Part shown: one piece after another, positions 24,016 to 37,885 of the stretch
Layout of the letters: each line of letters opens with the position of its first letter
Numbering within the stretch: the first letter of the stretch is position 1
Source: Unio delphinus
Taxonomy: Eukaryota; Mollusca; Bivalvia; Unionida; Unionidae
NCBI GenBank assembly: GCA_029339505.1
Contig: JAQISU010000096.1
Span: forward strand, 8,072,001 to 8,136,000
DNA: 64,000 bases
Direction: 5' to 3'
Notes under the pieces: generated by a model
The model's input: only the letters and a program-made list of their open reading frames with translations
What the model was told of the DNA's origin: nothing
Database searches by the model: none
Made by a program: the position numbers and the translations under genes

Positions 24016-24429
24016 ATGGAAAATGTTCTGTATATGGCAGAAAGAAGTTTTCGTTCTTATCCAGAATTCAACGTAAAGATGGTGTTGCTATTGCAACATT
24101 AATGTCGAACATTCCAGGTACTCCATGGGCTAAATACCCAGGAGCAAAACATATTCTTGGATATAATTATTGCGGTCCTGGAACTCGACCTGATATTCGA
24201 CTTGATAAACAAGATCAACCGAAATCTGGTGAATATCCGATAAACGCGATGTCAAGTTCATGATGTTGCGCATAAGAGTAAAGACGTACAACATAGACAT
24301 ATCGCAGATGTAAAGTTGATTCATGCGCTAAATTCCATATAATAAAAAAAATCTCTTAAAGAAAAAATAGCTAATTGGTTAGTTAAATCTGCGATGAAAA
24401 GTAAACTTGTGTTAGGTGCTGGTAGTTAA
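24016..24429 (+). pseudogene. Phospholipase A2-like viral protein
   Basis: Encodes IPGTPWAKYPGAKH, then YNYCGPGT, which matches the calcium-binding loop of parvovirus-type PLA2 domains, and HDVAH, corresponding to the HD-x-x-Y catalytic motif with the final Tyr replaced by His. Such domains help some small DNA viruses cross membranes; here only homology is inferred. Frame breaks occur before the ATG at 24102 and between the loop and the HD motif (TGA near 24261). It ends at 24427-24429 after VLGAGS. It is divergent from the ATPase gene. Confidence 0.75.
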
Positions 24430-25352
24430 TCATCCGATTATTTAATTGAATCAATTTTGTATAGTCCAATTGGATATTGGAAAGGTAAAGCAGCTATTAA
24501 TAAACTCGCTTCTGCAGCAAATGTCACACACTCTGTCGCAGCAGTGAGATTATAAAAATAGGCAATTGGCAAATTTATCTTCCACCACCTAAACGAATCG
24601 AATATGCACATTCTGATGCTAGTGTTCCAAATGAAGTTCATCAAGCTGATATTCTGTTTTACCTCATGATACTAGATGTTGAGTAGCGTACAAATACGCG
24701 TTAATCGTCGTTGACGTTACAAGTAGATACAAAGAAGCAGAACCATTGTCAACTTAAACACTACTGAAGTTGTTTCTTAGTTTGAGCTAATTTATCAACG
24801 AGGATCCTTGCGATGGCCACGGCTATTATAGGTTGATCCTGGTAAATAATTTATTGGTGCAGTGTCATCGTTGATGTTTCATCACAACGTTAAAATACGA
24901 CGAGGACAGAAAGAGATTCATCGTTATTTGTATATCAATATGCAAAAGAATTTATTTAGAATACAAGATCTCGTGAATGGGTTGCAAGATTACCAAATGT
25001 GATAGACACATTAAATAATGAAATTACTCGAACAATTTCCATGAAACGTATTAACGCGATCACAAAAGAACATATACAATAACGACATAAATTTTCACAA
25101 CAACCAGTGTTAGGTAATGTAACTGTCAGATATTTACATGAATCTGGTGAACTTGAAGGTGGTACCAAACGAAAGAGCGACTGGTCCTGTTTGGAGTACT
25201 ATACTACGCATAAAATTTCCAGCGTAGTTATAACCACGGGTAGACCTGTACTATACAGATTAGATTCAACTGCTCCTCAAAGAGGATTTACATGTGAACA
25301 GTTACAAGTAATTCCAGAGGATACACAATTATCTCCAACTTTACTTAATTAA
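24430..25352 (+). pseudogene. Maverick-type integrase (broken)
   Basis: Pieces in different frames read, in order, SPIGYWKGKAAINKL, WQIYLPPPKRIEYAH, VHQADI, VDVTSRYKEAEPL, LRWPRL, FIGAV, VKIRRGQKEIHR, and a longer open C-terminal piece (25107-25352) with VRYLHESGELEGG and PVLYRLDSTAPQRGF. The order and spacing fit the retrovirus-like integrase carried by Maverick/Polinton elements. It follows the PLA2 gene directly on the same strand. At least four stops or shifts are present. Confidence 0.75.
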
Positions 25353-25589
25353 GAACACCAACACCTCTGCGTCGATTACATTCAAGACAAGTTAATACTA
25401 CGTATTTACGTATTATCAATTACATCTACGGTATATTGTCTAGGTTTATTATGAGAATACTGCCATACCATTATACTGTTACATCCTATACAATGATTAT
25501 TATGTTGCCGTTTTAATAATATAATAAATTAAAGATCAAGATTAAAATCGCGATTATTATTTTTTTGGTCACTTCTTTTATTGCTAGCC

Positions 25590-26095
25590 AATTATTTCTT
25601 ATTATATCTTCGTCGATAATATCGTCAGTGGTTTCTATGAAACTAAAAACGATTCATCGTAATTGAGATATTTTTCTTACTCATGATACTGCAAGAAAAA
25701 CTAAATTGGACCACTCGATACGATCATCAACGATACAAACTCGTGTATCAGAAATTATTAATCCTTGAGATGAATGAATTGTCATTGCATATCCTAGCTT
25801 TCTTGGTGATCCTTTAGCTAATGCACTTTCAACATAATCGATGTTAACTAAAACAATATCATTGATGATAAGTTTTTGTTATTCTGATGATCCTGGTATC
25901 TTCACGGAAATATTTTCTGTCGACGTGTATCTAATGGTCAATAACATAATGGTACAAGTAATTCTGTAAATTTGTCTTTATGTATCTGAAATATTTTTGT
26001 TGAATTTCATCACGAACAATTTTTCTACTTGCAACGATTATTTCGTCTGGTCTCCATGTATTCCAAAACACATCTATGATAATTTCTGCAATTTA
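25590..26095 (-). pseudogene. Pif1-like SF1 helicase C-terminal fragment
   Basis: On the minus strand WRPDEIIVASRKIVRDEIQ is followed after a frameshift by INDIVLVNIDYVE, GYAMTIHSSQG (helicase motif V) and VDDRIEWSNLVFLAVS with RKISQLR (motif VI region). This matches the C-terminal half of Pif1-type helicases. Walker motifs would lie upstream and were not found. It is convergent with the integrase. It might belong to the same element or to a neighbouring one. Confidence 0.6.
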
Positions 26096-26965
<870 letters not shown>

Positions 26966-27051
26966 ACACCTAGATTTTATTAGCTGCAGTTGTACAACAA
27001 TTAAGGTGAAAAAACTGAAAATCGTACAAATACAACATAAAACGCTCAGTT

Positions 27052-29321
27052 CTACATATCCAAAAGATTGTGACGATTGCACTTTGCAAAGTCATGCCTG
27101 TGCTTCTCGATAACTTGCATAAGGTATTGTTTTTGTTCTTCATCCTTAGTTATTGTAGCATTAAAATTATGGATAAGGGCGACACCCCGTTCGGCAACGT
27201 CATTGACACAGGCCAAATTACTGATCAACTTGAATGCAATCTTGTACGATTCACTTTCAGGCAAATCTTCAGCCGGAATGTTGAGGAAACTATCATCGAT
27301 GGCGGTGGTTTTGAAGAAACTTCGTGAGATCGATAATTCATGCAGTGTGTGCGGCAGTGTCTGCAGTGACTTAACCGAATGCAATCCTCGGTCATCTTTG
27401 ATTGCTAACAGTAACTGTTTTTTCTCCTCGCACGACAGATGCTGAGAAAACAGAGATAGGGTAGCTAGTTCTTCGGTTAATTACCACGAGTGACGCAACA
27501 TCATTTTTAAGCCAATGTTCTTCAGTGCAACATCATTGTAGTCATCTAGTCTTTGAATGAGTAGAATGTCATTGTATGGCGCATCAACCACTACTCGAGA
27601 TGCGAAGCAAGACTGAAGGTAGACGTTCACCACAAATCTGTTGAATCGTTGGATTCCCTGTAATTCACGGGCTGTTAGTTTGATAACAGATTCATTCCCA
27701 TCAAAGACCAATTCAATCTTCATGGAGTAGATTGCCTTCGCCATCCAGCGAGCTCGATGTAGGGCACCAGGTTTTCGAAGCGTCGCTGAACTGTCCCGTC
27801 CAACCAGTGATGCTGCAAGTTGAAGAAATTCTTGATAATCATCTCGAGGGTGGCTGAGTTGAAACTGTTCTGCAATGAATGTTTTAAGTTTGTCACACGC
27901 AGAGATTAATGGTGTCACAGTTGGCTTTGGTTGACGGTGGACTAAGTTGGACCATTTTTCTATGAATCGCTTAAAAAGCAGAATTTCAAGCCCAGCTGAT
28001 GGACCAAAGAAGCACACATCAAATGCATCGGACAAAAGTACCTCGAACATGTGATGGCCACAGGCCAACCATAGCAAACTGCGACCAATGGCTGTCTCCA
28101 GAAGTGTGCAGGCTCCATTAAGTCTACCAGTGTTTGATGCTGTCGTGTCAAAACACATGCCAATCACAAGCAATTTGCATTGCCATGACTTCAAATACTC
28201 CAGAACTGCCTCTGTTGCAGCCTTTCCTGATCCTGATGTCAACTTTGGCACACCCAGAAGTTTTGTGCTACCATCAACAACAGAAGATAGCAAAACTGGC
28301 AATACTTGCTCAGTATCTACTCCTGTGAGATCAGGCAGCAGTTTGCCATCCCAGTGCACAACAGCTTTACTGGGTCTAAAGTCATCCTTGATCTGGGTGG
28401 CAGTTTCACAGTGAAACTTCAGTCTTTGGCGGTGAATTGTACTTTTTGAAAGTATTGCTGAGGATGTTGAGCAGCCTACTTCATTGACCACAGAAGCTAG
28501 GATCATAGTTGCTGTACGAACGCTTGTATTTGTTCGGTCCAATACAGCTGACACTTTCGGAGTGATTACAGTGCGACGAGTGCGTTTACACTGTTTACTG
28601 CTACTTGGCGTCGCAGATTTAACGATGAATTCGTCTGCTGAAGATTCATCTGATTTTGAGGAACTGCTGCTTGACTGTGATGAGTTTGTTGTTTTGTCTT
28701 CATCATCTTCACATTCTTTAGCTCTGACAGTCGCCTGAACACTGCAGAGTTGTTCTGCTGTTGCGGCGGCTCGCTTCAGTTGTTGTTCTTTGCGCTCAGC
28801 CGATCGTTATCACGACAAAATGTTTTCCTGTCAACTGACCCAAGGCATCCGGCTCTTGACTCTTGCTGCAGTTTCAGAAACTGACGGTCTTCCTTGTTTG
28901 TAATCAGTTCATTAGAATTAGCATGACTGATGTCAAACAGAATATCAAGTTTTTCACCATATTCTTTCTGGTTCTGCTGGTTCTTGGTGTTGTTCCTCGA
29001 GCGATGTTTCACCAAACCAACATGCTGACAATAAAGATCTTTGATCTTCTGAATAATGTTTGGTTTGTGGCGCACCGGAAGTCGAGATTTCATCCAGAAG
29101 GGCAACAGTTGATCAAACACTCGCTGTGCACTCTCTGCAACAGTCAATTTCTGCTGTCGGTGGTAGTAGACAAAATTCCTCATGATATCACGACCAGATG
29201 GAAGGCGAGCACCTGTGATCATGTCACGGGGATGTCCAATCAACCAAACGATATCCCTACTGCGAGTACTAGTCGATTTTGCTATTGCTCTGGAAATAAT
29301 AATAACACTAATATTATTCAA
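27052..29321 (-). pseudogene. hAT-like transposase gene
   Basis: One ancestral frame spans the three minus-strand open stretches. The N-terminal part (29321-28776) has GRDIMRNFVYYHRQQK, expected of a DNA-binding domain. A frameshift near 28800 leads to a Ser-rich linker, then the catalytic-like part (28560-27481) with HWDGKLLPDL, CFDTTASNTG, LLWLACGHHMFEVLL and RARWMAKAIYSMK. The Asp after CF and the C-x-x-H-H motif recall the D, the C..H box and the RW box of hAT transposases. A single TAA at 27481 separates it from the in-frame C-terminal piece ending at 27052. With one frameshift and one stop it is a recently inactivated copy. The protein resembles uncharacterised proteins of many invertebrates as I recall them. 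Confidence 0.75.
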
Positions 29322-29594
29322 TTCAATTAATAATATTTTTTATTCTGTAAATATACTTTTTTTATGAATTAATAATATTATGCACTAGCTGAAGTACCCG
29401 GCGTTGCCTGGGTAGTTACCAAAAAAAATCCTTTTTTCAAGTAAAGTTTTATTCTTACATTAAGTTTACAAAACATTGTTAAAAATACACAACTAACACA
29501 AAAAGTGACATGACAAATAATTATTAATAAGTAATATATATACTTGTAAGATGCAGTTGTTGAAATCCAGTTTTTCACAGTTTTGCATTGTTTG

Positions 29595-29895
29595 TATTTG
29601 AAACCACATTAGCATAAACATAAAGGTGTAGACATTGCTAGAATCTACTAATCAAGATCTTTCTAATGGTACCAAACAATATATCATGGGAACAGTGGTT
29701 GATTCACAGAAACTTTTAGAACTATGACCTGTTGAACGCTATTTACACCGATTTGCCAAAATTTCATGGGCCATGGGGGACCCCTAAACATTATTTTAAA
29801 AGTCTCATTTTTTTGGGGTGTTATTTTGTAACCCAAAGGAAACTTTTAGAGGGGTATGCACCAACATTTTCAAAAAAATTTTTTTTTGGGACACC

Positions 29896-29900
<5 letters not shown>
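29595..29900 (-). repeat. Right terminal inverted repeat
   Basis: Inverted partner of 26661-26965; see that entry for the shared blocks. Confidence 0.75.

Positions 29901-29978
<78 letters not shown>
29901..29978. repeat. (TA)n tract, right of transposon
   Basis: Continuation of the microsatellite at 26565-26660. Confidence 0.95.
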
Positions 29979-29980
<2 letters not shown>

Positions 29981-30422
29981 TTTATGCAAACCTAGCTAGC
30001 TGCCACAAAGAAGGACTGAACATATTGTTTTACAATAAGTCGTAGAAATGTGAATGTAAAAGAAGAAACTGTCCACCTCTATTTAGAGGCTATATAAACC
30101 TTTTGCATCCAACGTCTTTCAAAATGTGTATAAACTGGAATCCTAGTAATCGTGATAATCTAACACCACATAGGTACAACGGACTGAACACAAATACAAT
30201 TTAGATAGGATTGAGTAATTCAGGAGTAAACATGTAATATCATAATTATATATATTATATATATATTATATTAATAATAATCTTTAAGAAAGTACTTCAA
30301 ATATAACCATGGCGCAAACGAAAAACATTTACCCCATATTTCATTTTGATAACTGTATATCTATAATCTATGAAATCAGAACTACCTCTTTCTTGTTATC
30401 TCAATAGATGTTGTATATTTAC

Positions 30423-30543
30423 CTGAAACTTATTTAAGGTATGCTATGAATTTCTGATATGTAGCATCCTCCTTTAATCTTCTGTTAGATCTGAGAATAC
30501 TGGTTTTAGGATATGGATCAATTTTCGCTGTGTCAGAGCTGAC
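30423..30543 (-). pseudogene. HECT gene exon 7, nonsense mutation
   Basis: Follows TTCTGCAAG and precedes GTAAAT. It reads SNRRLKEDATYQKFIAYLK, then TAA, then VS. SNRR...Y..F..YL is a conserved block ahead of the HECT C-lobe. No C-lobe exon was found further downstream, where transposons lie. Confidence 0.6.
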
Positions 30544-31031
30544 CTTGCAGAAGACATGAAGAGATATTTAACACACGGCTTTCGGCGCATTAACTGAAAA
30601 GTAACATTTCAATACATCAAAAGTTGTAATTGACCCAATCTGTTTGATTGGCAAGGTTGCAATAATAAAAGGGACTTTTTACCATAACTTCTTTTTTTGC
30701 ATATAAGACTTTATTATCAGTTTGATTCTTATCCAGTTATGCGCATCTTCAGTTTACCTATCAATAATTGGAAAATATGAGGGGTACTAAATTTATAAAG
30801 CTTGATGAGATTAGCTGATATTCACATAATCTAATACAGGATAAACTTATGCTTTTAAAATAACCTTAACAATGTTTACAATCCTTATTTAATAAACAAA
30901 ATATGTTGTATATTGTTGTCCCAAAATCACTGCCAAGATTTTTAGTGTATAATAATAAGAGGTTACAAGAGTTGTGTAGGTCAAGGTTATAGCTGCAGTT
31001 TTTGAAAGTTTAGATGCTCATTTGTGCTTAC

Positions 31032-31166
31032 ATCAACAAAACCAAGCCGATTTAAGCCATCTCTAAATTGTGCCTGGACTGGTGTTAAGTTTTGGGACAG
31101 GAGCGTTTCTGATTCTTCTTCTGTTAGGAAACATGGTAGAAGGCCCGTTCTACATCAATGACAAAC
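31032..31166 (-). pseudogene. HECT gene exon 6, broken
   Basis: Between ATTTTTAG and GTAAGC. Joined to exon 5 it reads GLSLM, a TAG codon, NGP, then after a 1-bp shift CFLTEEESETLLSQ and RDGLNRLGFVD. The LSLxQNGP...PCFL layout is usual in this HECT family, so the TAG probably replaced a Gln codon. Confidence 0.65.
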
Positions 31167-31499
31167 CTAAAAATATTGTTAACAAGAATAGAATGGGTAC
31201 TTTAGAAAAGTAACAAAGATGACGCGCATGTGATATTAAATGAAATATATATTTAAACCAAATTAATCATTTTTTTCTGTTTCACGCTTATTAACTCCAA
31301 AAACGAGACAAAGCCTGTTAAGCAAGAAATATGGGTCATCACAATCACATCTTACTAGGTGTTGAAATACGCGTGACGCATGAATGCACGCTAAAAATAG
31401 CAATGTATTGAGCATGCATGCAACAATGTCTTGTAAACTGAAACTGAGGTAAAGGAGTTAAAGAATGTCAAAAACATTTTTGCTGAAACAGTTAGGATC

Positions 31500-31631
<132 letters not shown>

Positions 31632-31870
31632 ATACTTTTGTTCAATAGCAGAATGAAAAACCTATACCATTCATTTATACTACAAACGATTTGCTTTATC
31701 GATTGCTTATCAAATTGCAGACCAAAGCTATTTACCACAAACATTAACATGAAAGCATATTGTGCTCTGCCTAATATTCACATCGCAAATATGTTGTCCA
31801 TCGATAGCCGAATGATGACCAGCATAGTAAAATTTAGATCTGCAGCAAGTAACGAAAATATAACACTTAC

Positions 31871-32256
31871 CACAAACTAGTCCTGCACCAAAATAGTATT
31901 TCCTTTCAAGTCCACCGGAGTCATCTTTCAGTGTGTATGCACCCTCCTCAGTCATTTCAAAAAGTCTCCATTCTTCTTTTATTATTTCTTTCATCATATG
32001 AGTGAGGAACTTCTTCCTTGGTCCCCCTAGGTCGGAAGCCTCTTCTCCATAAAATTTCACCTCAAGGGGTACCAGAAGGTTTGGCGCTTCCAAGATCTCC
32101 TCAATTCCTGTTGCAAACATGTTCATCCGTGACACATAGATGGGTTGGGTTTCACCCTCCAGCGGTTCTGTTAATGATGTTTGGTCTAATTGTCTTCCAG
32201 TCATAACAGATTTTTGAAAATGGCGCAAGACAGCTACTGGGTCATGAATTTCCTTG
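31871..32256 (-). pseudogene. HECT gene exon 5, HECT N-lobe
   Basis: 386 bp between TTGTTGCCACAG and GTAAGT, open throughout. It encodes HDPVAVLRHFQKSVMTGRQ, EGETQPIYVSRMN, and then VKFYGEEASDLGGPRKKF, the conserved start of a HECT N-lobe, ending YYFGAGLVC. This is the strongest single piece of host coding sequence in the window. Confidence 0.85.
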
Positions 32257-32599
32257 CTGTGGCAACAAAAAAGAGCAAGTCAAGGTACTTAAATTACTGA
32301 ATTCAGGTGTAATTTTGTAACCTAAGAAGGCATCAATATACTAGTATACTGCAACAACAGAAAAGAAAAGCAACGGAGTCTAAGAATCTTAAAATTTGTC
32401 AGTTGTATCTAACGTTTCTAATTCAAAGGACAAGCACTCATTCATATGCATGTGGCAGTGAGAAATAAAGATATCTGCTGAAAACATGTAATTAAAGTCA
32501 AGCTATATACATGAATTAATGTATTTTACTTGGATAACAAAGCAGAAGATATCCATCAAGATTAACTAGTTGGCAGACATATTAGCAATCGGTGCTTAT

Positions 32600-32600
32600 T

Positions 32601-32650
<50 letters not shown>
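32600..32650. repeat. (GT)n microsatellite
   Basis: About 24 GT units in the exon 4-5 intron of the HECT gene. Confidence 0.95.
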
Positions 32651-32651
<1 letters not shown>

Positions 32652-33007
32652 TAAACCAGTCTTTAATGTTAAGCATATAGTTACCTTTTCTCAGATGTAA
32701 TTATAAACAGGTCACTTGGCACAACAATACATTGTCCAGCATGTAAAATGAACTAATTAGAGTTACCTGCATCTTATTATGCGTTATTATGACTCATCTA
32801 GACAAAATAATTTCCACTGTCTCATATAAAGTAGTATGTTGATGAAAAGGCACAGATTGGCCTCAAGAAGGAAATTTTGTTTTTGATATATACTTTGATC
32901 ACAGACTATTGATCGATTTATTTCTAAGCATGAGTATATACAGCAACCATACAACACGGCATCTCATAATTTGATCTTTCCAAAACAATTTTTAAAAAAC
33001 ATCTTAC

Positions 33008-33336
33008 ACTTATTCCAAAATGACAGCCATGTTGTCAACTAAACAAGAATGCAGATCACCAGTGTTGGAATGTCCGGTTACTTCATCGTGATGTTGAGTG
33101 TTTCTTGATCCAGCACCATGCCCTTCACTGGTACGGACTACTGTCGTTACTATACCAGCATGCTCGTTGGTCCCAGAGCTGGGAAACGTGGCCACGACAG
33201 TATCCTGTTGTCTTAAATCTTGAAATGTGGTACATTACTGTACATTTCACCAGTGTTGAGAAGTGGGGGGTCTACACTACTGGTGTTATGTGTTGTTACA
33301 ACACCAGGCTGCTCACTAGTGTTAGCTGGATCATCG
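33008..33336 (-). pseudogene. HECT gene exon 4, Ser/Thr-rich linker, broken
   Basis: Acceptor GTTTTCAG and donor GTAAGA are good. The first half reads NDDPANTSEQPGVVTT and onward to a TAA after HFKI. The second half is open in the next frame (DTVVATFPSSGTNEHAG and onward) until a TAA just before the donor. A 1-bp loss reconciles the frame with exon 5. Confidence 0.65.
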
Positions 33337-34040
33337 CTGAAAACACATAAATATGTTTACAACATTTGACAATCAGACGATGATAGATCGATTCCGATTT
33401 ATGTCGTCCTGTAAGTTTTATAAAAAGCATATGCATTGTACAAGACATATTTTTGATAATAACTGTACTTTAATAGTTGAAATATGTGTAGGACACAACT
33501 AAAATGACTATAAAGTGGCATATTTATTAATTAAGGATGAATAAATTCCATCATCAGACTCTGTAACATGCAAGAGGATTGACAATGCAAAAAAAAATCG
33601 CGTAAAAAAATCCACCAACAGGACTTTTAGTTACTTTACATGGGTAGTGACCAGTAGACTGATTAAAGGGGACAATGTATAATGCATGATCAATCTGCAC
33701 TGGAGCCTCACTTTCTTTTTCACTAAAGTGATGCTGTATAGTGATGTTTAGTGGATTCAATACATCTATATGCAGTCTACTTCCAATAAATTACATATCA
33801 CGTTTGCAGGAACTGTACGAATGTAAATTATATTTCAGTTGTACATGCAACTATACTATACTCTACATACATATGAATCATTTATCAGCTGTACAGGGAA
33901 TTAGTTACACACTCTACACAATTATGAATCATTTCAGGCAAATAATCAAATACTGAAGGTAGGACAGAAGAACGTCACACAAATTGCCTAGTCCTGAGTC
34001 AAGTAGATCTAAAACCTATGTTCAAAGACATACAACTTAC

Positions 34041-34153
34041 TTGAAAATTTCAATTAAACCTGCATCTTCTCCTGATTTATGACAATCATTAAAAAAATAT
34101 GTTGGTACGTTTTTAGCAATAACACTCTCAATCCCCAACATGACGAAAATACT
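34041..34153 (-). pseudogene. HECT gene exon 3
   Basis: 113 bp between TTTATGTAG and GTAAGT, open in phase 0 to 2, encoding ESVIAKNVPTYFFNDCH and onward. Confidence 0.6.
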
Positions 34154-34951
34154 CTACATAAACTCTGTATAAATTTAGTGATCTAAACAACAGGCATTTT
34201 CTAACCAAACGAAATTCATACCCTTTGATTCTGGCTAGGTATCAGTAAAGTTTATATAAAAAATCTCAACAGGAAAGCAAAGCAAAACTTCATTTACACA
34301 GCATTTCATCTTCGCTAGCCAAGCTTCCGATATGATAATCCTATCTACACCTTGGCGAACAGAACATTGATACTGGTGCTTTGTCCTAGCGACATCTATT
34401 GGATTTCCTGAACTGCCCCCCATCGTACATAATGCCAAGTAAACAATAGCGTTATGCATTCTACACTGGCCGAAAATAATGGAGGTAATTGACCTAAAAT
34501 GATACTTTGGATGTTTAACCTCGAAAGTATGACTATGTACCAGAGTGAAACCATTACAGGCGTATTTGAGAAAGAAAATTGTGCAAACACGGACTGGTAC
34601 AATAAAATTGCTTACTTATCAGTCCATTCTAGCTGTGTGCTCCCCTTGTCCCGATCATGTAGGAACAGTGTTCACATTTGAACAACTTAATTTTGATTGG
34701 ATACGGTGGTTTACCGTTGCATCCAGTGAAATTCATAGACACAAAACACAGAAATACCTGCCCGATACGCCGAGTCGATGATAGGTTATCATATCGTAAC
34801 CTTGCCTTGCGAAGATGACAGCCCTTAGAAATTGCACCTTTGTCTAATATACATGAATTATATACGGAGGTAATATACTGTTGGATTAATGTTAAAGCAT
34901 TAACATGAGCAAAATACATGATACAATTAATTGATGATCAGACTACCTTAC

Positions 34952-35219
34952 CTGACAAGTTTGCATGTGTTCTCTCATGTCCTTTATAGGTACCATGCTT
35001 GAACAAGACAAACACTTTTCTTGCTCTTCAAAGGAATCTTCTATGTCAATTATAGCGATACTTTTCTGAATCGGCCTGATGTATATGCGACCTGTACCGA
35101 ACTCCCTAATGTCTTCTGCACTGCATCTTCCGTGACTTACTGTGGTTAAAACTTTTTTGGAGTTGCTTTTTAGCGTTAACAGCTCAAAACCACCACACTG
35201 ATCTAAAGCCGGAAAAGAA
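34952..35219 (-). pseudogene. HECT gene exon 2 with zinc-like motif
   Basis: 268 bp between TTTTCCAG and GTAAGG. Open throughout; joins exon 1 in phase to read ILSSFPALDQCGGFELL. It contains GTGRIYIRPIQK and ends in CLSCSSMVPIKDMREHMQTC, a C-x2-C-x12-H-x4-C pattern. Confidence 0.75.
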
Positions 35220-37164
35220 CTGGAAAACAGATAATGAATATTACATTTTTTTTCGAGTACGGATAACGGTTTTATATCAATGTTCACTTTTAAACTCAAT
35301 TTTAAAACAGTTATGTAATGTGTCTGTTTGGCGTTAGGATTTCAGGAATAAAAATATGGTTAAATTTATTTTGAAGGTTGGTTCAAACTGGAAATATTGA
35401 ATGGATGATGTTGAGTACTGACATGAATCGTCACCGACTCTTATATTTCAGTAACTTCTTGAATACCATTCAATTATCTTTACTCAGATAATATTGTTTT
35501 GTGAACGTATCTAAAATTTGGTTTATACGTTGTTACGTATATTTAAGTCATTTATTTATTTTTGTCAGATTCAAATTTGACATTTTGGGTTTAAAATTCA
35601 TTAATTGGGAGATATTTCTAGACAATTGGGTTGACCCATACTCTACAAGTAAACATCAGATGTTGACCTTATTTCTGACCTTGTTTCAGAGTGTAAAGGA
35701 CATTATGAAGCTTTGTTCTCAATATCTTTATATGTTTAGTTCTTGAGAGTGGGAATAACTGATTCGCATGTGGTGTGGTGTGTAAGTGACTTTATGAACG
35801 TTGGTTTGTTCCAAAACTTCTAGAATATCACGTGACCCCTTCCTGTTTACGTAAAAAAAACAGTATATAGTTGTGTTTGAGAGCGAGCTGTTCAGTAGAA
35901 GATTTGGGCTTATAGAATACAAAGATGTGTGTTATTGTTTGAGTTATTTTAAATTACCTTGTGCGGGAAACTATTTCAAATCGTTTGGATCAAGAGGAAT
36001 TTATTGTGTTATTTATCTGGAAAATACTTGTGCTCATTGAATTATCATGAGACCAGAACTGACTTCATCACGTGACATCGTCTTCCATCTTGGATTGCTT
36101 CGTCAAAATTCGAACCTGGAACTATTAAGACATTTTATTATCAGGACTTTTGCAATTCCACTAGTGGATTAAAATCTGAATTCTTTTTGGATTAACTTTG
36201 GATTTGATTCTTAAAGCCGTAAGTTTATTTTTCTTTTATGAAAATATTTGTACTCAATAAATTGTTTATTAAGTTTTTTTTACAAGCTTGTTTTTTTTTC
36301 TTCACTCTTTCTATGTTGCTGTTTATTCGAGACTAAGCACGTAACAACGTTTACTTGATTTTGACAAGCAAACCGTAGGACATAGCTTGTTCAACCAAAT
36401 GTTCCTTGTCCGCAAAAACGTTAATAAAAACACCTGGTTTTACAAGTACAGTATTAAAACTAATCGCAAAAAGGTATACAGTTAAGTCTATAAATAAAAT
36501 AGACAATACATACGAATAGGTACATTCAAAATTTACATAGTGTTTCTGAACTTTTATTTTGTGGAATATTCTATTTAAAAATCAATAGGAGCTTAACGCA
36601 TAATTTATGGTCCAACAAATATTAGCTTCCACCACTTCCACTCACACAAAAGCTTAATGGTTTAGCAATAAGTACTTAATTGTTTGATTTACCAAGAGAA
36701 AATATTGGAAGTAAACATTAGAGAAAATAATTTCCAGTTGGAATATTATTTTCATGGTGAGGCTTGGAACAACTTGAAGATGGGAATTTGTACATGTTCG
36801 CATTGTTGAGAGGAAGTTAATTTCTATGACTAAAACAAATCTGTATATTGTGAATAGAAGATCACATAGAGATACAATTTGAAAGAGACATTTGCATCAA
36901 GAGAAACAGTAGATATAACTCACATCAACAAGAGATGGTGTATCTTCTCTAGTATGACTTCAACTGTAACTAGATGAGCAACCTAGAGGCGGAAACCGAG
37001 TTCCATAGTGCCTACTTTGCTGTTTTTATTTTTATTTTTACAGTTCATTCTTTTCAGATTTAGAACGTAACATACAAGCATTTATTTGCATGTACTTCAC
37101 TTGTTTCCTTCATTTAAAAAAAATTGCCGATCACCTTTCATTACTTTCTGGAAAACATAATTAC
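35220..37164. other. Intron 1 of the HECT gene
   Basis: Nearly 2 kb of AT-rich sequence with no recognised mobile element and no internal coding frame worth calling. Confidence 0.5.
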
Positions 37165-37328
37165 CTTAGTATGGCTTGTCTCACTTGGTCATGCAAAGCA
37201 TCAGTAGGAATAATAGCTCTCTTTTCCCCCAAGGCCATTTTTACGTAGGATTCTCCTTTCTTCAAGAGATGGAATAGTAGTAGAAGTATTGGAACTCAGA
37301 CAAACAAAAGATCGAGTCATAGTGCGAC
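37165..37328 (-). pseudogene. HECT gene exon 1
   Basis: Acceptor CTATTTTAG precedes GTCGCAC, so an untranslated exon may lie upstream. The coding part starts at the ATG in GTAAAAATGGCC (37238) and ends CTAAG before GTAATT in phase 2. TGA lies upstream in frame with no other ATG between, which fixes the start. Confidence 0.7.
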
Positions 37329-37885
37329 CTAAAATAGAATATGTATCATCGCAGTTTACTAGTTTTGGTGACTAGAATCAGGACATAAAAATGAGCAATA
37401 TTTCCTAAAACGTTATATAAGTTTATGTTGCACGAGTAAAGCAGCTAGGTATGTATTTGTAAGACATGGAAGCCCACACGTTCCTGTTGGACAAAAATTA
37501 AAGTAAGAAATAAATATGCATGTATTAATAAATCATACTTAGGTTTCATATTCTCTGTTGCAATTATGTGTGAAAAAAATGTGATAAATTCCAAAATTCA
37601 AAATCGAACAATATAAATGTCTGAATCGTCAAACAAACTAACGAAAAGACAAAGCAGAATAAAAACAACAACAACATAAGATGGGAGAAACAAACACATA
37701 GTAACATTTGAGCATCGTAAGACAGACACACCTCAAGCAGACAGTCATTGCAATGGTTGGGGTACTTATTTTATATTTAAAATAATACTAGTACAGAATA
37801 TTTAAATAGACACAAACATTGTGCCTTGTTCTAGTGGCTAACTGGAATGCTGAAGTGATGTGGTGCTGGTGTCACATCAAGACAA
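37329..37885. other. Upstream region of the HECT gene
   Basis: No further exon, promoter or repeat could be supported. Confidence 0.4.

Larger units (their letters stand above)
23365..26095. mobile_element. Maverick/Polinton-like element, decayed
   Basis: Four adjoining gene remnants: packaging ATPase (minus), PLA2-like protein (plus), retroviral-type integrase (plus), helicase (minus). ATPase plus integrase is the hallmark of Maverick/Polinton elements and their adintovirus relatives. No terminal repeats were found, and no DNA polymerase B, protease or capsid genes were recognised, so this is a fragment. Every gene has stops or frameshifts. The ATPase/PLA2 pair recurs at 37886-39492. Confidence 0.75.
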
